Source: Acridotheres tristis
Lineage: Eukaryota; Chordata; Aves; Passeriformes; Sturnidae
Assembly: GCA_037013685.1 (NCBI GenBank)
Contig: CM072895.1
Location: forward strand, 13,304,463 to 13,368,462
Direction: 5' to 3'
DNA: 64,000 bases
Shown here: positions 14,341 through 27,300 of the stretch, piece after piece
How positions within the stretch are numbered: position 1 is the first letter of the stretch
How the letters are laid out: every line of letters begins with the position of its first letter
Translations under genes and position numbers: made by a program
Notes under the pieces: generated by a model
Told to the model about the DNA's origin: nothing
Seen by the model: only the letters and a program-made list of their open reading frames with translations
Database searches by the model: none

Positions 14341-15230
14341 AGATGAGTGACTCAAAGGGAACTCTCAAAGCATTGTCACAGCCATGGAAAAGCCTGCCTT
14401 GGATTGTTGGGTTAGAGCCACTGGCCACAGCAGGGGCATCCTGGTGAGAGGAGGGCATGGGATGGGAGCAGCTGCAAGACCCCAGCTCAGGAAGTTATCC
14501 TGGCCAACTCCACCTGGACACACGCGGGGAAAGCACCATCTCATTTCTGGGTGAAACAGGAGAGGAGGAACCCAAACCAGGGTTTCAAACTTCACCAGCA
14601 CCCACATGAGATTTGAGGATGGTGGTAGCTTTTGGGCACTCTGATTTCAAGCATTGATGTTAGAATTATTCACAGGCAAAGGAAATAACTACTAAGAAAC
14701 CTCTCTCCTTCATGGCACTGGGGAAAGAACTGCATACCTCAAGGAGCTAATATCCCAAGGATGCTGCTGCACAGAGACCTGTATGACCAAGACAGTACAT
14801 TCCAGGGAAAAGCCAAACAAACAAAAATCCTCTGTCCTGGAACAGAACCCAGCTGGACTGGCCCTGTTGTAGCCCTCAGAGACTGTGGCAGCCCCTTTTG
14901 ATGCTCTGCTTAGCCTTCTCCTCGAGGCCCCCAGCCCATTTTTGGGGCTGGACACAGAATGAGAGATTCCCATATCTCCCATTCCCTGCTGTGCCCTGGA
15001 CAAAGAGCCTGCAGTGCTGGACGACTCCCTGGAATCCCTGGGCTCCCTGGGATCCCTGGACTCCCTGGGCTCCCTGGGCTCCCTGGGATCCCTGGGTTCC
15101 CTGGAATCCCTGGAAGCCCTGGGTTCCCTGGGCTGTGATACACAGAAGAAAATTTTCATAAATGAGTATATTCGAGTGGTGAAAACCTCTAGTCCTAAAT
15201 ATGCTCCATCGAAATAGATACTTGCACTTG
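14341..15230. other. GC-rich island in AT-rich surroundings
   Basis: Base composition changes visibly from AT-rich flanks to G+C-rich sequence between about 14.38 and 15.14 kb, then reverts. The island includes a 9-bp minisatellite near its right edge. The longest open frame in the window lies here on the minus strand (14710-15267, 185 codons). It stays open largely because the repeat cannot create stops, and it has no recognised domain outside the repeat. CpG is not obviously enriched, so I do not call it a CpG-island promoter. It could be an expanded minisatellite neighbourhood, an unrecognised repeat, or a non-coding exon. Confidence 0.55.
15025..15132. repeat. Minisatellite, 12 tandem copies of a 9-bp unit
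   Basis: Twelve uninterrupted 9-bp units have the form NNCCCTGGR, where NN is CT, AT, TT or AG and the last base is G or A. Every copy keeps CCCTGG. Because 9 is divisible by 3, all frames stay open across the repeat. In one minus-strand frame it reads as Gly-X-Y triplets rich in Pro ([10 protein letters not shown] and so on), in another as an Arg-Glu-Pro/Asp/Ser-rich repeat, and on the plus strand as Leu-Gly-Ser. The collagen-like reading is best explained by repeat arithmetic. It lacks the 54-bp-type exon structure and splice signals expected of a fibrillar collagen gene. Evenly spaced GGG and CCC runs could allow G-quadruplex or hairpin forms on both strands. Confidence 0.9.
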
Positions 15231-18200
15231 CTAGTCCAGAGGTATTTTTGTTTTTAAATAGTAACATAGTTCACTAACAACTTGAAGTATCATTAGCAGC
15301 AGTAAAGAACAACTGGAAATGCTGATAACATTTAGTTCAGGGAAGAGAGGTAAGTTTTATAGCAGCAATTCATTGGCTATTCATTTTAAAAACTGTATAC
15401 ATTTAGTAAATATTAGGGCTTTATAAATTCTTTAGTGAATGGAATTTCCAAGGATAAGCAAAGATTATCTTATACAAAAATCTAGACATTTTTCTTTCAA
15501 AATTTACACATTTGCCCAAATGTGATTACATTTTTGCAAAGCATGAGTTTTTTTACTGGCTTTTATTGGTTAGCATCAAGGGAAGATTAAAATTGTTGTG
15601 ATCACAATTACAATAAAATTATCTTTTTTTAAAATAAAATTAAGCCCTTTTTCTTTTATTCATCACATTGAGCAAACACTATCCACACTTGTCAATTATC
15701 AGACTTTGTAACACTGAACCTTCTTGTTCCACCTGGACATTGTTGCATTAAAATTCAGAGAGTGGGAAATAATACCCAGTGCTGCCAGTCAAGTAGGAAT
15801 CCTTTCCTCTGTTCAGCAGGAGCTGCTAGGTCTTAACGCATAAGATATCTGGGGAATACTTCGGGGTCTTTTTATGTATGAAGGAGCATAAAGGCAAGAT
15901 AGAGATATTGCTGGAAGACAATGAGGAGAAAATATTAATCTTAGCTCAAAACCAAGCTCGCAGACTTTGTCTGGAAGGCACATTTGGATATATACCATAT
16001 GAGCTTATGATAAGGAAAATTATTATTTGAATATTCCAATCTGAATGTAGCATGAAAATATTTTTAGTGATTTAGCCAGTCACTGAAACCATCAAGGTTA
16101 CTCTTAACCATGAGTAAATTAGAGATATTTTTACTTCATTTAATTTGTAATTGATACAAAGCTGTCATACTGAGAAATAATAGTGTACAGGATTTACAAA
16201 CTCTTTCAAAGCTTTGCTTGGCCCAGCAGTTGAAGACACCTGCCAAACCACAGTGATAACAAGAGTGGTGACCTCTATGTTGTACTGTCAATTTCTGTTT
16301 CTTGCTATCATGTCTAATAAGAATTCATTTTAGAACAAGGGGTTATTTCAGGAAATTCTATCAGGGAACAAGTATTGAGAACTGGAACTTGAACAACTGT
16401 TACTTTGCTTATCTCTCATTGGGTGTTTTTCAGCAATGGTATGAAGCTTTCATGCTCATCTAGACAAGCCTGAAATGAATAATTTATTATTACACTATGA
16501 ACCTAAATTTCAAAGAAGGCAATAGTCAAAGTCATAGATGATATACCGGGTCATAAAACATATTGATTCTTCTGCTGTCTTCATAAAATGTGATCTTGAA
16601 TTGATATAACTCTTTCTTTTTCTCTGTAGAATATAGTTTAATTAAAATGAATGAGAGACTTTTGTTCTCCATACTGAGAACATGAAAAGCATCTTATGAA
16701 CTTTATGTGGATCACTAGGAAATAAATTCTCTTAGATGTGTTAACAAAACATACTGAATCATGAAACATCTCTCCTAACTTTCAGCCTCTGACCTGGACA
16801 GTCAATTGAATCTTCTCAAAGAGGACAGTGTAATATGATTTATTCATGACCAAGAGCAAAAAAAGAGATCTCTTATTGTAACATGAGACTCACTTTTTCT
16901 CCAGAGAGGAATCCTCAACTGTTTGTAAAGAACAATCTATACCCAATGAGTTATTACTGCTGATTTCCTGTTCAGAAAATTAAGGCCTTTTATAGGTGGC
17001 TGTTTGCCTTTGGAATTATCTGGGTTTTTCCTTTGTGATCACCAGTATTTTTAATGTTTTGCTGCCTTTGTCCAGCATTAGCCTGTTAGGTGATGATACC
17101 TTTGGGAACTCCCAACAAGAGATCATCATTGCTCACAGTTGGGAAGTCTCTGGGTTACTTAACTACACCATCCCAGTTGACAAGAAATGCAAAAACCTGG
17201 ATAAATTAGTCATGGAGATGCAAGAGCAAGATATTGGATGGACTGGAAGATGTCAGAGCCTGGCCTGGCAGCTTTTCAAATACCCACAAGTAATTTCATA
17301 TAAGAAGAGGATGCCCAGGGCTTTGGAAACAGAATCAAAACACAATTGCAAAAGTTTGACTATTTATTGAAAATTAGATGTATTTACCTTTAAAATGAAA
17401 ATCGATTGCATAAATTGTCTGTCAGAATTATTCCCCTAAAATAAAGGAGGAAAAGTCAAAAGTTATCAAATTTCCCTTATAATACTCATGACAACAAATC
17501 ATGATAACAATATAAGAATCTTAGCCTAATGCCTTACTGTATTGATTATTCTCCTTAGAGGAAGTGATGATCAATCTGGCTAGTGCAAGAAATCAGAGAG
17601 ACACTTGGGAGCAGAAACCCACTAGTCCACTCCATGCTAAAAGGCCACTTTTCTGTCTTCAAAGTGTGGCATTTTTATCATTTTTCTTTTGATTCTTGAT
17701 ATAAGCCAAAGTTTTAACTTCAGCTTAAATCTTTGTGTCTGGAAATTCTATAGCATCCAGTAAAACATACCATATAAATTGTATCATGAGCTCATAAGAC
17801 TGCCATTCACTGAGATCTGAATTTTTTAAATTTCAAGAGTAATGGTAATTTTATTGTAAATAACCTCTCCTAGTTCAGGTCACTAGTGTAGACACAAAGT
17901 TTGGGGAAATTGAATAAAAAAAGCTGATTGAAGAAGAGCACAGCTTTATCCTTTGTAGCTATGAAATCATTAACAATGAAATGTCCTTCCTTATAAAATC
18001 TCTCATTTCTATCATAAGAAAAACATTAGTACAATTTTTAAGTAAAAAATTAATATCCTATTTTATTGAGATAACTCTAAGTAGCAGGGTAATAAAAATT
18101 AGAATTTTAAATAATATTAGTATTACTAAAGAATTTATAATTGAATGACTTCTTGTGAGATTAAATTTGTTGTAATATTGAGCACATGCTAAAACCTGGA

Positions 18201-20830
18201 AGCCGGAAGCACCTTTGGCCTATTTTAGCATAATTAAACAGTGATAAAACCTCACTTATTGTTCCACTTCCCACAGAATAAAATGTAAACCAAATGAAAT
18301 ATGGGAATTGTATGTGGAAGAGGGAAAAAGATTCTTGCAATGTCAAAAGAAGAAAGTTTTGTTTTTCTCTCAAGATTGAAGCACAATACTTAAATTACTA
18401 AAATTACTGATAACACTTCTTAGAATTGAGTATTTCATGCCATGCAGTTATCTAGCACCAATGAATTAAAGAATATTAAAATATCTACAATAGACTGGAC
18501 TGGAATTTTTTAGAAAATGTAGAAAAAAGGGTACATATTTAATATTTATTATGACTAGACTATAATATCCAAGATGGTTCCTATGGGGGGAAAAACATAT
18601 TACTCTGCTTTTGATGTTTGATTAGAATTTTAAATATGTTAGACCCACAATCCTTGGGACATGAAAGAAATTATATTGAAAACAGTGGAATTTCTGGGGA
18701 GAGACATCTTTTATAGTTAGACAAATTTAAAAGAATTTTGCCAGCAAAACCAAAAAAATGGTCTTATTTATGTTTATTCAACAAATACAAAAAAAAAATG
18801 CAGAGAAGGGATCAGATTTGGTGATTGCCAAGAAATCACTAAGTACAGCAACAAATTTTTCCCATTTGGTTGGGGAAATAAATATAATATTTCACTTATT
18901 TCAATGGAGAAGAATGACCAAGCTAGAGGAGTGTGTCAGCTTTTGTAGTTTTACTTTGGAGTTAAGTGAGGACACCTGAGGTCAGAACAAAATACACCAA
19001 CTGAACTCCATAGAAATTGTAATAAAACAGTTTTCTTAACATTTCTATTCAACAATTATGGGTTAGTACTTAATGGCATTGTATAACCTTTATCTTAAAG
19101 AAAGCATGACATTAATTAAAGTAAACCTTATTCTTCCTTCCTGTTTAATATCAGGTCATTCTGGCCATCTTTTCCACTCTAATTCTCCTCAAGCCTAATT
19201 GTTGAAAGGTTTAACAATTATTTTTCATATTTTCTGGTAGCTTAGACTCCCTTATGCCCCTTAGTAATCCTGTTCTTAAAACACTTCACCTAACATAATT
19301 TCAACTCCCTTTTGTGAAACAGGATTCCTGTGTGCCTGCAAGCCTCTGCTAATTACTCCATTGAAGACACACAAAGTTGTAAAGTTTGTAGCACTAATCA
19401 CAAATCTCTTTTTAGCAACTTTTCCTAATTTCCATGGCACAGGTAATTTTCTTATCCAATTTTCAGTAATGAGATCATGGCACTATTTTGGTATATCCAC
19501 ATGGTGGTAGGCGTTTTTCTGTTTCTTTCTTAATTCAACAAAAATCAGAAAATTTTATTAAATTATGAAAACAATGATTACTCATTGCTTTGTAATGAAT
19601 ATAAGATCTGATTAATTTAAAATTAATATTAAAATATTACATAAAACCATTGGAAATTTCCTCAAACTACTAGCTTGTAGATATTACAGATGATCTTCCC
19701 TCTCATCAGATTACATTGGAGGTGTTGAGTAACATAATGGAGAAACAGCTGTTGGAAAAACGAGGGGAGCCTTCATCTGCCTTTCTAACACAACAGAATT
19801 CTACTGACTAGAACATATCCAGGCACTCAGAAGAAGTATTTAATTCATACTGCAGTGAATGTACATGCCTTTACACCTCTGTATGTTTTTTCTATGTCAT
19901 TAATTTAATTAATTTTCTTTACCTCATTACAGTACTTAGGATAATACATTAACTGAAAAGTTATTTCTATGAAGAAATACATCTCTGGTGACTATGAACA
20001 CAACACAAACCTTGACTACTTTTTTAGGAATTAAAAACCTTCATAGAAGGAGATCTAGGGGAAGATGAAGTGAGGGATGGGGTTGTTTTGGTTTTAATAT
20101 TTATAGTTTGAGTTAGCAGTTTAAGGAAAAATATCAAAACACACAAAACTGTATAGAACTTCCACTGCTGGGTGGTTTTGAGGCTGCTGGTTTTCTGCAG
20201 ATCCAGCATACCATATCCTGTATTTGGGGAGTTTTGATGGAGGTCAGTGAGCTGCATCCAAGAGCTTTGCCTGCATCTTCTCTGGTACAATTTATTTTCT
20301 AGTCTTTTTTGTTTTTTTACAGATTCAGGAGGGTAGAACCTAACTCAGTTTGCAGCTGCCCTATGTCTTCAACATCACAAGTGACTTCTTGAGATACCTC
20401 AGTAATTTAAACATACCTTTTTCAAAGCTGTGACCTGAGGCCATTTTTTATTTTCCTCCTCAAAAACCTGACAGAGAAATCAGGTACTCTTCAAAAATTC
20501 CAACACTGCTTAGTTCTTAGGACAAGAACTATAAAGGTTGGAAAAACAACAAAAGCACTTGGAGTCTTACTGCCAACTTTCCTTGCCACAGCACATTTCC
20601 TTTCTGGTAGATATGGAGCTTCTTTCTTTACTGCCCCCACAACTGGTGGTCTTCCTCTTTGTCTCGACTTCCTAACTAATTTTCCTGTTCCTGTGATTTT
20701 GGAACTAAAATCATCACCCTCATTCTTTATAATTATGCACATTTCTTTACATTTCATCCTCACTGAACAACATGTTATATCAGGTTATATAGTTTCTCAT
20801 AGTTTTAGTATTGTGAATTTTTTGTTCTAT
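15231..20830. other. AT-rich non-coding DNA, no gene seen
   Basis: No recognised gene or repeat. A 124-codon plus-strand open frame (16996-17370, opening on GTG) was considered. Its translation has a hydrophobic N-terminal part but no family I recognise, and its composition resembles the surrounding DNA. A perfect 12-bp palindrome (TTGTGA/TCACAA) lies at 15596-15607, and an AT-only 17-bp inverted repeat at 19611-19627. Confidence 0.65.
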
Positions 20831-20944
20831 TTTTGCTGGTTTGTTTGTTTGTTTTGGTTTTTTTTTTTTTTTTCTTTGGTTGGTTGACTTTTGCAATTGG
20901 GTTTTTTGGTTTTGTTTATTTCCCCTTTGTTTGTTTTTTTTTTT
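20831..20944. repeat. T-rich / (TTTG)n low-complexity tract
   Basis: Starts with TTTG-type repeats, followed by a 16-base T run (20858-20873), more T/G-rich sequence, and a second T run of 11 (20934-20944). On the minus strand this is an A-rich tract. It could be a simple microsatellite or the remains of a retroposed poly(A) tail, but I recognise no retroposed body beside it. Confidence 0.85.
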
Positions 20945-21265
20945 AAATCTTTTCAAATTCAACACCAAAGTAAAACCCTGTAATTCAGAACCACAGGAAG
21001 AGCAGTTATGTAGGTGGCATACATAGATCAACAAAACTAGGCTACATTCTCTTCAATCTTATGAAGACCTGTCTATCCTTGCCTCCATACCACATCAAGA
21101 GTACTTAGTGTAAAATTGAATGAGTAATTTACATTCCATGGAGACATTCTTAACCTTTAATTACTTTTTCCTATTCTGTATCTCATACAACAGAAAGTGG
21201 AAAATAAATACTGTGTCATCTTTTCTCGTTTTTAATCCTGCTGTGGTATTTTTCTTCCCTGAGCT

Positions 21266-21354
21266 AGAATGCTTTGGGATGGAAGGAACCTTAAACATCC
21301 TCTAGTTCCAAACCCTCTGCCCTGAAAGGGACATCTTCCATTAGACCAGGCTGC
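21266..21354 (-). mobile_element. CR1 LINE 3'-end fragment
   Basis: About 90 bp match the remembered 3' region of avian CR1 elements, read here as its reverse complement. The recognisable sequence begins at AGAATGCTTTGGG, continues through GGAAGGAACCTTAAACATCC and the CTAGTTCCA block, and ends at TTAGACCAGGCTGC. The element lies on the minus strand and is strongly 5'-truncated, as most CR1 copies are. The short 3'-terminal tandem repeats typical of CR1 are not clear at the left edge. Several mismatches to the consensus suggest an old insertion. It carries no coding capacity. CR1 is the dominant LINE in birds and also occurs in other reptiles, so it supports but does not prove a bird source. 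Confidence 0.85.
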
Positions 21355-21359
21355 ATGAT

Positions 21360-24300
21360 TAACTTTTTAGCAGCTTGAATCTTTTGCCATATATGATATA
21401 AATAATATATATACTTTTACCTTTGCATAGATCTTTGTGGTTAACATTGTTTTGATCACTGAAAAGCGTAATAGCTTGACTCTATAGATATAGGTAAGTT
21501 ATGAACAGCTCACAATTTATTATGATCTGAAATCACCTGTTAAGGGTAAATATGGGTCATAGAGATGCAATTGTAGAACAATTTTTCAATCATTTATCTC
21601 AAACAGTAAGTCTGGTTTGCAGAAATAGATGACATGATCTGTCAAAAACTGTGACCTGTAAATCTTGTCCTGCTCCATACACTATCCATTGTCACCTAGC
21701 ATCATTAAGATGTGTATATTTTTTTAATGTTGTGAAATACATAATTCTATATGATCCAAATTTTTGTTTTTAAATTTAGTGGCTTTTTTTAATGTTCTCA
21801 TAATTTTTTTTTCAATACTGCTCTTTGTGCTGTGGTTAAATAGGAAGATTTTATTTTTGGGTGAAAAATGAAAAATAAGATTAAAAATAATTTTTTTGTT
21901 TGTTTGTTTGCTTCTAGCTTGTAATTTTGGTACACACTGAACTGCACGAATATGTACAAGACCATGATAAGATCCATCATATATTTATTTAGAAAGATAA
22001 AATCAGTTTACCTCAGAATACTTTTCATTCCTGGTAAATCTCTTAATTCCATTTTTGAGTGCAACATCTGAATAAAGAATATGCCAGAAGGTTTATTATT
22101 CTTTAACTGCATTGTACTTAAACAGTCATTTTCCTGTTTAAATACCAAAGATCAGATGTTTATAATTAAATTCTTAGCAATATTATGTACTAGCATGACA
22201 GCCATTATATACTCATTAGGTTATATATGCATGTCCTAATACTCCTATAGTTCTAAATATGTAATAATAATTTAAAAAAAACTAGCTGGAGTTGTCTTGA
22301 ACCTAGATAATTTTCACTTGTCAACAAATTAGATTAAAAGCATAGAATATTGAATTTATGGAGGTCTGAACAGAAAAATAAAAGCTTGATAGAGTCATGT
22401 CTAAGTGAAATAATCGATCAGTGTAGCCTTCTTGTGTTTTCAATATGATAAACCTGGCTAGTTTTCTATATACAGGAGCTGAAAACCCCAGCGGTATAAA
22501 CTGAATCTCTCCCATTGACTCTTCCTGATGATTTAGTAAATCAGTAAAAAGATCTCAAAATTAAAAGATGTAAAAGCACTGGCATTGATGAGATGAATTT
22601 ATAAAATTAAACTACATATTGTCAAATCTACCAGGGCTTTTGGGATCTAAGAAAAATGAATGCTAAAATAGGTAATTTTGTTTTACCTCTTCAATGTCTC
22701 AAACTCAAATACATTTAGCTTCTTGAATCTTTCAATTATTATTTTCAATACTTTTGAATAGATTATTACACTTTTGTGGATCTCTAATTAAATAAATGTA
22801 ATATATTAGTACTTAGGAATAAAGCAAAGGTTGACTGAGAAGGCAGTAGCTTCTTAGAACTTGGTTCCACCCATATCATAATACAAATAAATTAAACACT
22901 GATTCAACCTGCCTACTGCCTTGGAGGTATGATCTGCCTTTGAAGTCCACTTGAGGGCAAACTTGTTCCTTGTGCTACTTTACACACTGAAAAAAATGTG
23001 TATTAAAAATTTGATTTAGTTCATATTGAAAGTGATACATCATCTTCTGAAATGAATTAATCTCTCACTAAAAAGACCAATCACCTTCAGCTGCAGATAG
23101 AGTGCATCCTCTATTAAATCAGATGCATTATTCACTGCATCAAATATATCACTTGTTAATTAAGACTCTACATTTGTATCAAAGCCTTGAATCAAATATA
23201 TCATCCATTAAATCTTATCAATATTGAATAAAATAAATTGCGTGTTAAGTGGAAGCATCACCCAATTATAACATGAAGCCTAATAATGTTATAAAGTTTT
23301 GCAGTGCTTTCCACTGCTCGAGTATATTCTGACTTGTGTTTAATATTTTGACAACTTGAGATCTCAGAGAAATCTCAGCCAGCAAGTAGCAAGTCTTGAT
23401 GTCTTTTTCCTTGAGGGTGATATAAATCATTCTTAGATTGTTTGAATGGCCCCATAAAGCTGCAAGGGGTGCTGTTCCTCTCAGGAGAGGATCAATAAAG
23501 TTAGGTCAGAATGAGAAAAATTATGACCCTTGCAAGTGTTAGTGAAGTATCCTGCAAGATGCTTCATCATTGACACGAAATCAGTGACAACTGTGATTAA
23601 TGGCTCCAGGCTGGGTGGTTCTGGGAGGGGCTTTGTGAGGGCAAATGCACATGGCCAGGACTGAGACAGGACATGCACTTGGTGGCTTTAACTGCACTGT
23701 CAGGTGCCACCAGGAATAAAACACAGCTCCTTCCAGACTCATAGAGTGTGACTAAATGTGCTGTGATAATGCGACTGTGCTTCTGCTTTGTGAACCTGAT
23801 CACTTGTAATGAGTACCTCTGTTTCTCTGCACCTAGTGCTGATTGAAGTCATCTTGAAGATTTAGCCTAAATCTCTCAGGTGAAAGAGAGGTGCGCATAT
23901 CTATGCACAGAAACAAAGAAACGCTTAGCAGTAAGAAAGAAAATTTCAGCAATGACTCCCAAAGGCACTTTCTAAACACAATTCTTTTAACTTCTGCATA
24001 ACTTTAAAGTTACCTTCATGTCAATATTATTTTCCCTCTTTATGTGCTCAGGCTGGAGCAAATTTACATGCTATTTAGATTAATCAGTTATTCTGGTTAT
24101 ATCTGGTATGAAACTTTGTGCTTTTACTCCTGCATGCCTGCTGAAATTTTAAGCTATTTTCTTATTTGTGTGTTTTTCAACCCACATTGCCAGAAAAGCT
24201 GTTTAATTCTTTGCTCTCTTTCCTAACCCAAACCACATTTACTTACTTAAAATTATCTTTTGTTTCCTGGGCATGTATTTTTATAGTTTCTCTATCCCTT

Positions 24301-27300
24301 TATCCCTTTTGCTAAGCATCAGGACCATTTTCTGCTATCTCACTCCAAAACTTATACTGTTTTGGTCAATGGATTACTCCCATTCTAAAACATTCCCCAT
24401 TTCATTATTTTTGCTTGTACACCATTTCCCCTGCCTTCTCTTACTATTTCTTTTAGCTTGAGCTTCACTTTTTCTATTTTACTTATACTGACACAATCAA
24501 ATGCAAACTTTAAAAAGCCACAAGCATTCCCACTATAAGATTATTTGAAGATATAAGAATTTTAAAAATCAATATATCTTGGATTGTTTAATCTTTTGGG
24601 TTAAAAGGGTTCTTTCTGTTTTAGTTATTTATATTTCTTTTTGCTTAGTGTCAAGAAATATGCCAATGCTCCTCAGTAAAAGGAGACTGAGATGAAAGAA
24701 GAGTATCAGATACCAGAAGTATCACAGTAAAATTAGTAAGTTATCAGATCTGGTCCCTAGTACCTTATTTTTAATCTTTAGTCCTGGCCCCTTAACTTTA
24801 TCGACACTTTCTATAAAGGGAATTGCATTTCCTTTGCCCAGGTTACAGTTTGTGGTAGACCTTCACAGTTTATCACAATTACTTAGAAAATTTCCTCTTA
24901 GATTTTCAGTGTAGGTACTGTTACAGCTTCCCATGACTCACCACACATTGGTGATATGATTCTTTGTTCCTTTTCAGGGTGGCAATTATTTGGTTTATAT
25001 TTGTTGGTGCAGCAACAGGTAGTATGCTGAAACATATATTGATATCAAAGAAAAGAAACAAAAGCTAAGTAACTTAAAGCAATTGAGAATCTTGAGAAAA
25101 ACAAAGTCAAATTATGAGATTTGTATACACTGTGTCTAAAGAAATACGTTTTTAGAGAGTTGTACTACCTACCTGCAGTTGGAGATAACCAATATTTCCA
25201 AGACTGATTCTGTTTGTCTCGAGACTGAGATCCATTAAACTTAATTACAACAAGAAACCTATTTCTGTTACACAAATAATATTCTCATGTAACCTAATTT
25301 AAAATAATTGCCTACATTGCTTTTCAGAAGGGAAACAAAAACTAAAAGAAGTGCTGACTTATTGAAAATGGTTGTAATTATATTATTATGTTATATTTTG
25401 CTTACAGCTTTTCTGGTACTTTGGTTACAATTTTTTTAAAACTTGAAATCTGAGGAAAATGTAATGAATTCACTGGTAGTAGAGAAAGATCTGGATAAAA
25501 AACTAATTTACAGCTTACAGTTCTAGGTTGAACAGATATTAATCCAGAGAAAAATCGCTAAGGGTTCTCACTGTTGTGTAAATAACTTTTATGTTGCACT
25601 GCTATGTAGGCAACCTTTATTTAATATAACAGAAAATAAAATAACTTAAAGCATTAAACCAAATGGTTTAATTATGTCTTAAAAACAGCAACAGGACAAT
25701 TATTTTCACTTCATTGACACTAAGAGATCTGAAATGAAGAAAAGGTTCTGTCATATAAGAATTATGATTTCTGTGCTGAATCATGGAGCCAGTACTAGTA
25801 AAAAAAAAGGTCCCATTATCAAGTTGCAATTGATATTGTACCTAGGTGCTGGCAATTATTCTGCAATTGTCTAAAGAAATAAGCAAATCAAAATCACAAC
25901 CAAAAAAAAAAAAAAAAAGAATATGGTTGCAGTTTGGTTTTGTCCTGTCTGTTCTGATTCAGAAATTATATACACTCAATTCCCTAGCAAAAGGAAATAT
26001 GGTCTTTTTCAAATAAGTTTGGTACTGAGTGGAAGTAGAAATGGGATCAGCCTTGATAGGACAACCTAGCATCTTCTGCAGAAGGATATGTCTCGAGAGT
26101 AACCTTGAACAGAATAACAGGCATGAGGTGAGAAAATATGATTGGGATAAAATGATGTCCTAGTCACAAAGAAAAATAAGAGAAAAGAAAGAGTAGCAGA
26201 GTAACACCTGGAAAAAAATCAGACAGTGACGACTCCAGTTCCCACTTCCTCTCTAGGCAGCAGCAAAACCAAGGCAAAGTAGAGAGCAGCTGTTTCATTA
26301 ACTTGCATTAACTATTGTGGCTGTCTGATCCAAGCACACCAGTCCCTGGAAATATTGCCTATTCTTTCAAAATAAAGAACAACCTATTCTGTGTTTGAGT
26401 ATGCCAAAGACATCTCTTACCATACTATTTGCATTTCAATAGCCACGATCAAAAAAAGAAGCTCTGGGACTGGATCTTTACTTATACAGCTCCAGGTGAA
26501 GCTCAAAGCATGGCTCTTTGCATGGCAAACACTTCTAAAGATGTTCTGCAGTAAATGGGTGGAATACTGCAATATTATTATGTATGTCACTATTATGTGA
26601 CCTTAATGCAATAGGTCAATTAATCCTTTTGTTTAAATTCTCACCATCATCATTACTCCAAGTACTTTGAAGACCACAGAATTCTACAAATTTCTGCATA
26701 TTAACCTACAAGACTATTAGAATAAATAAAAAAACTTTGAAAAAACACTAAAACATGTGGAGTTACTTTGTCTACATTATTAGTAAATTTTGACTTTCTT
26801 GCTCTTGTCCTGATGAATAAGAACTCTATGTAGTTTTCACTAGTTCTTACAGAGCACTTGGAGTAAAAAACCAGTCCCATGTCTTCAGGAAACTGTATCA
26901 AATTTATATACCTCATGCCTATGCAACTAGAAATTCTTTAATGAATAATTACAAAATAAGCCTATAGATAGATGGATTAAATGCAGCGGTACCAGAGACA
27001 AATATTGTATTTCAGCTACACAGACAGTAAGTTCACTGACAGAAATATCTATAATGTATTTAACTGTTTATATATCATTTTGAAAGGGATATGAATCAAA
27101 TTTTCAGTACAAAACATTCCCAAATAATCAAATTCCTGCTAGTCATCACTTCAAATATTTTAAGTGAGAGTACACTAGTAAAGGCTGATCTTTTCATTTA
27201 CTCAGAGCTATATTTTCACAGACTGAAGTTTTTAAACATTTCAACATTCTCACTAAAATTGCCTGAAATTTGCACTTTTCTTTGAGAAAGAGATAATCTG

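Noticed and set aside
14910..15143. Apparent collagen gene fragment on the minus strand
   Set aside because: Gly-X-Y pattern coincides exactly with the 9-bp tandem repeat, with no collagen-type exon sizes, splice sites or flanking collagen domains.
14710..15267. Longest open frame in the window, minus strand, 185 codons with Arg-Glu-Pro/Asp/Ser repeats
   Set aside because: Openness is explained by the 9-bp minisatellite; all other frames across the repeat are open as well, and the non-repeat parts have no recognised domain.
16996..17370. Plus-strand open frame, 124 codons with hydrophobic start
   Set aside because: Opens on GTG; the hydrophobic start could pass for a signal peptide, but there is no ATG, no recognised family and no exon partners.
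23590..23800. GC-richer patch with AATAAA considered as a second LTR
   Set aside because: No TG...CA ends, no terminal inverted repeats and no flanking duplication could be found.
25902..25918. 17-base A run as a possible processed-pseudogene tail
   Set aside because: No gene-like or SINE-like body upstream and no visible target duplication.
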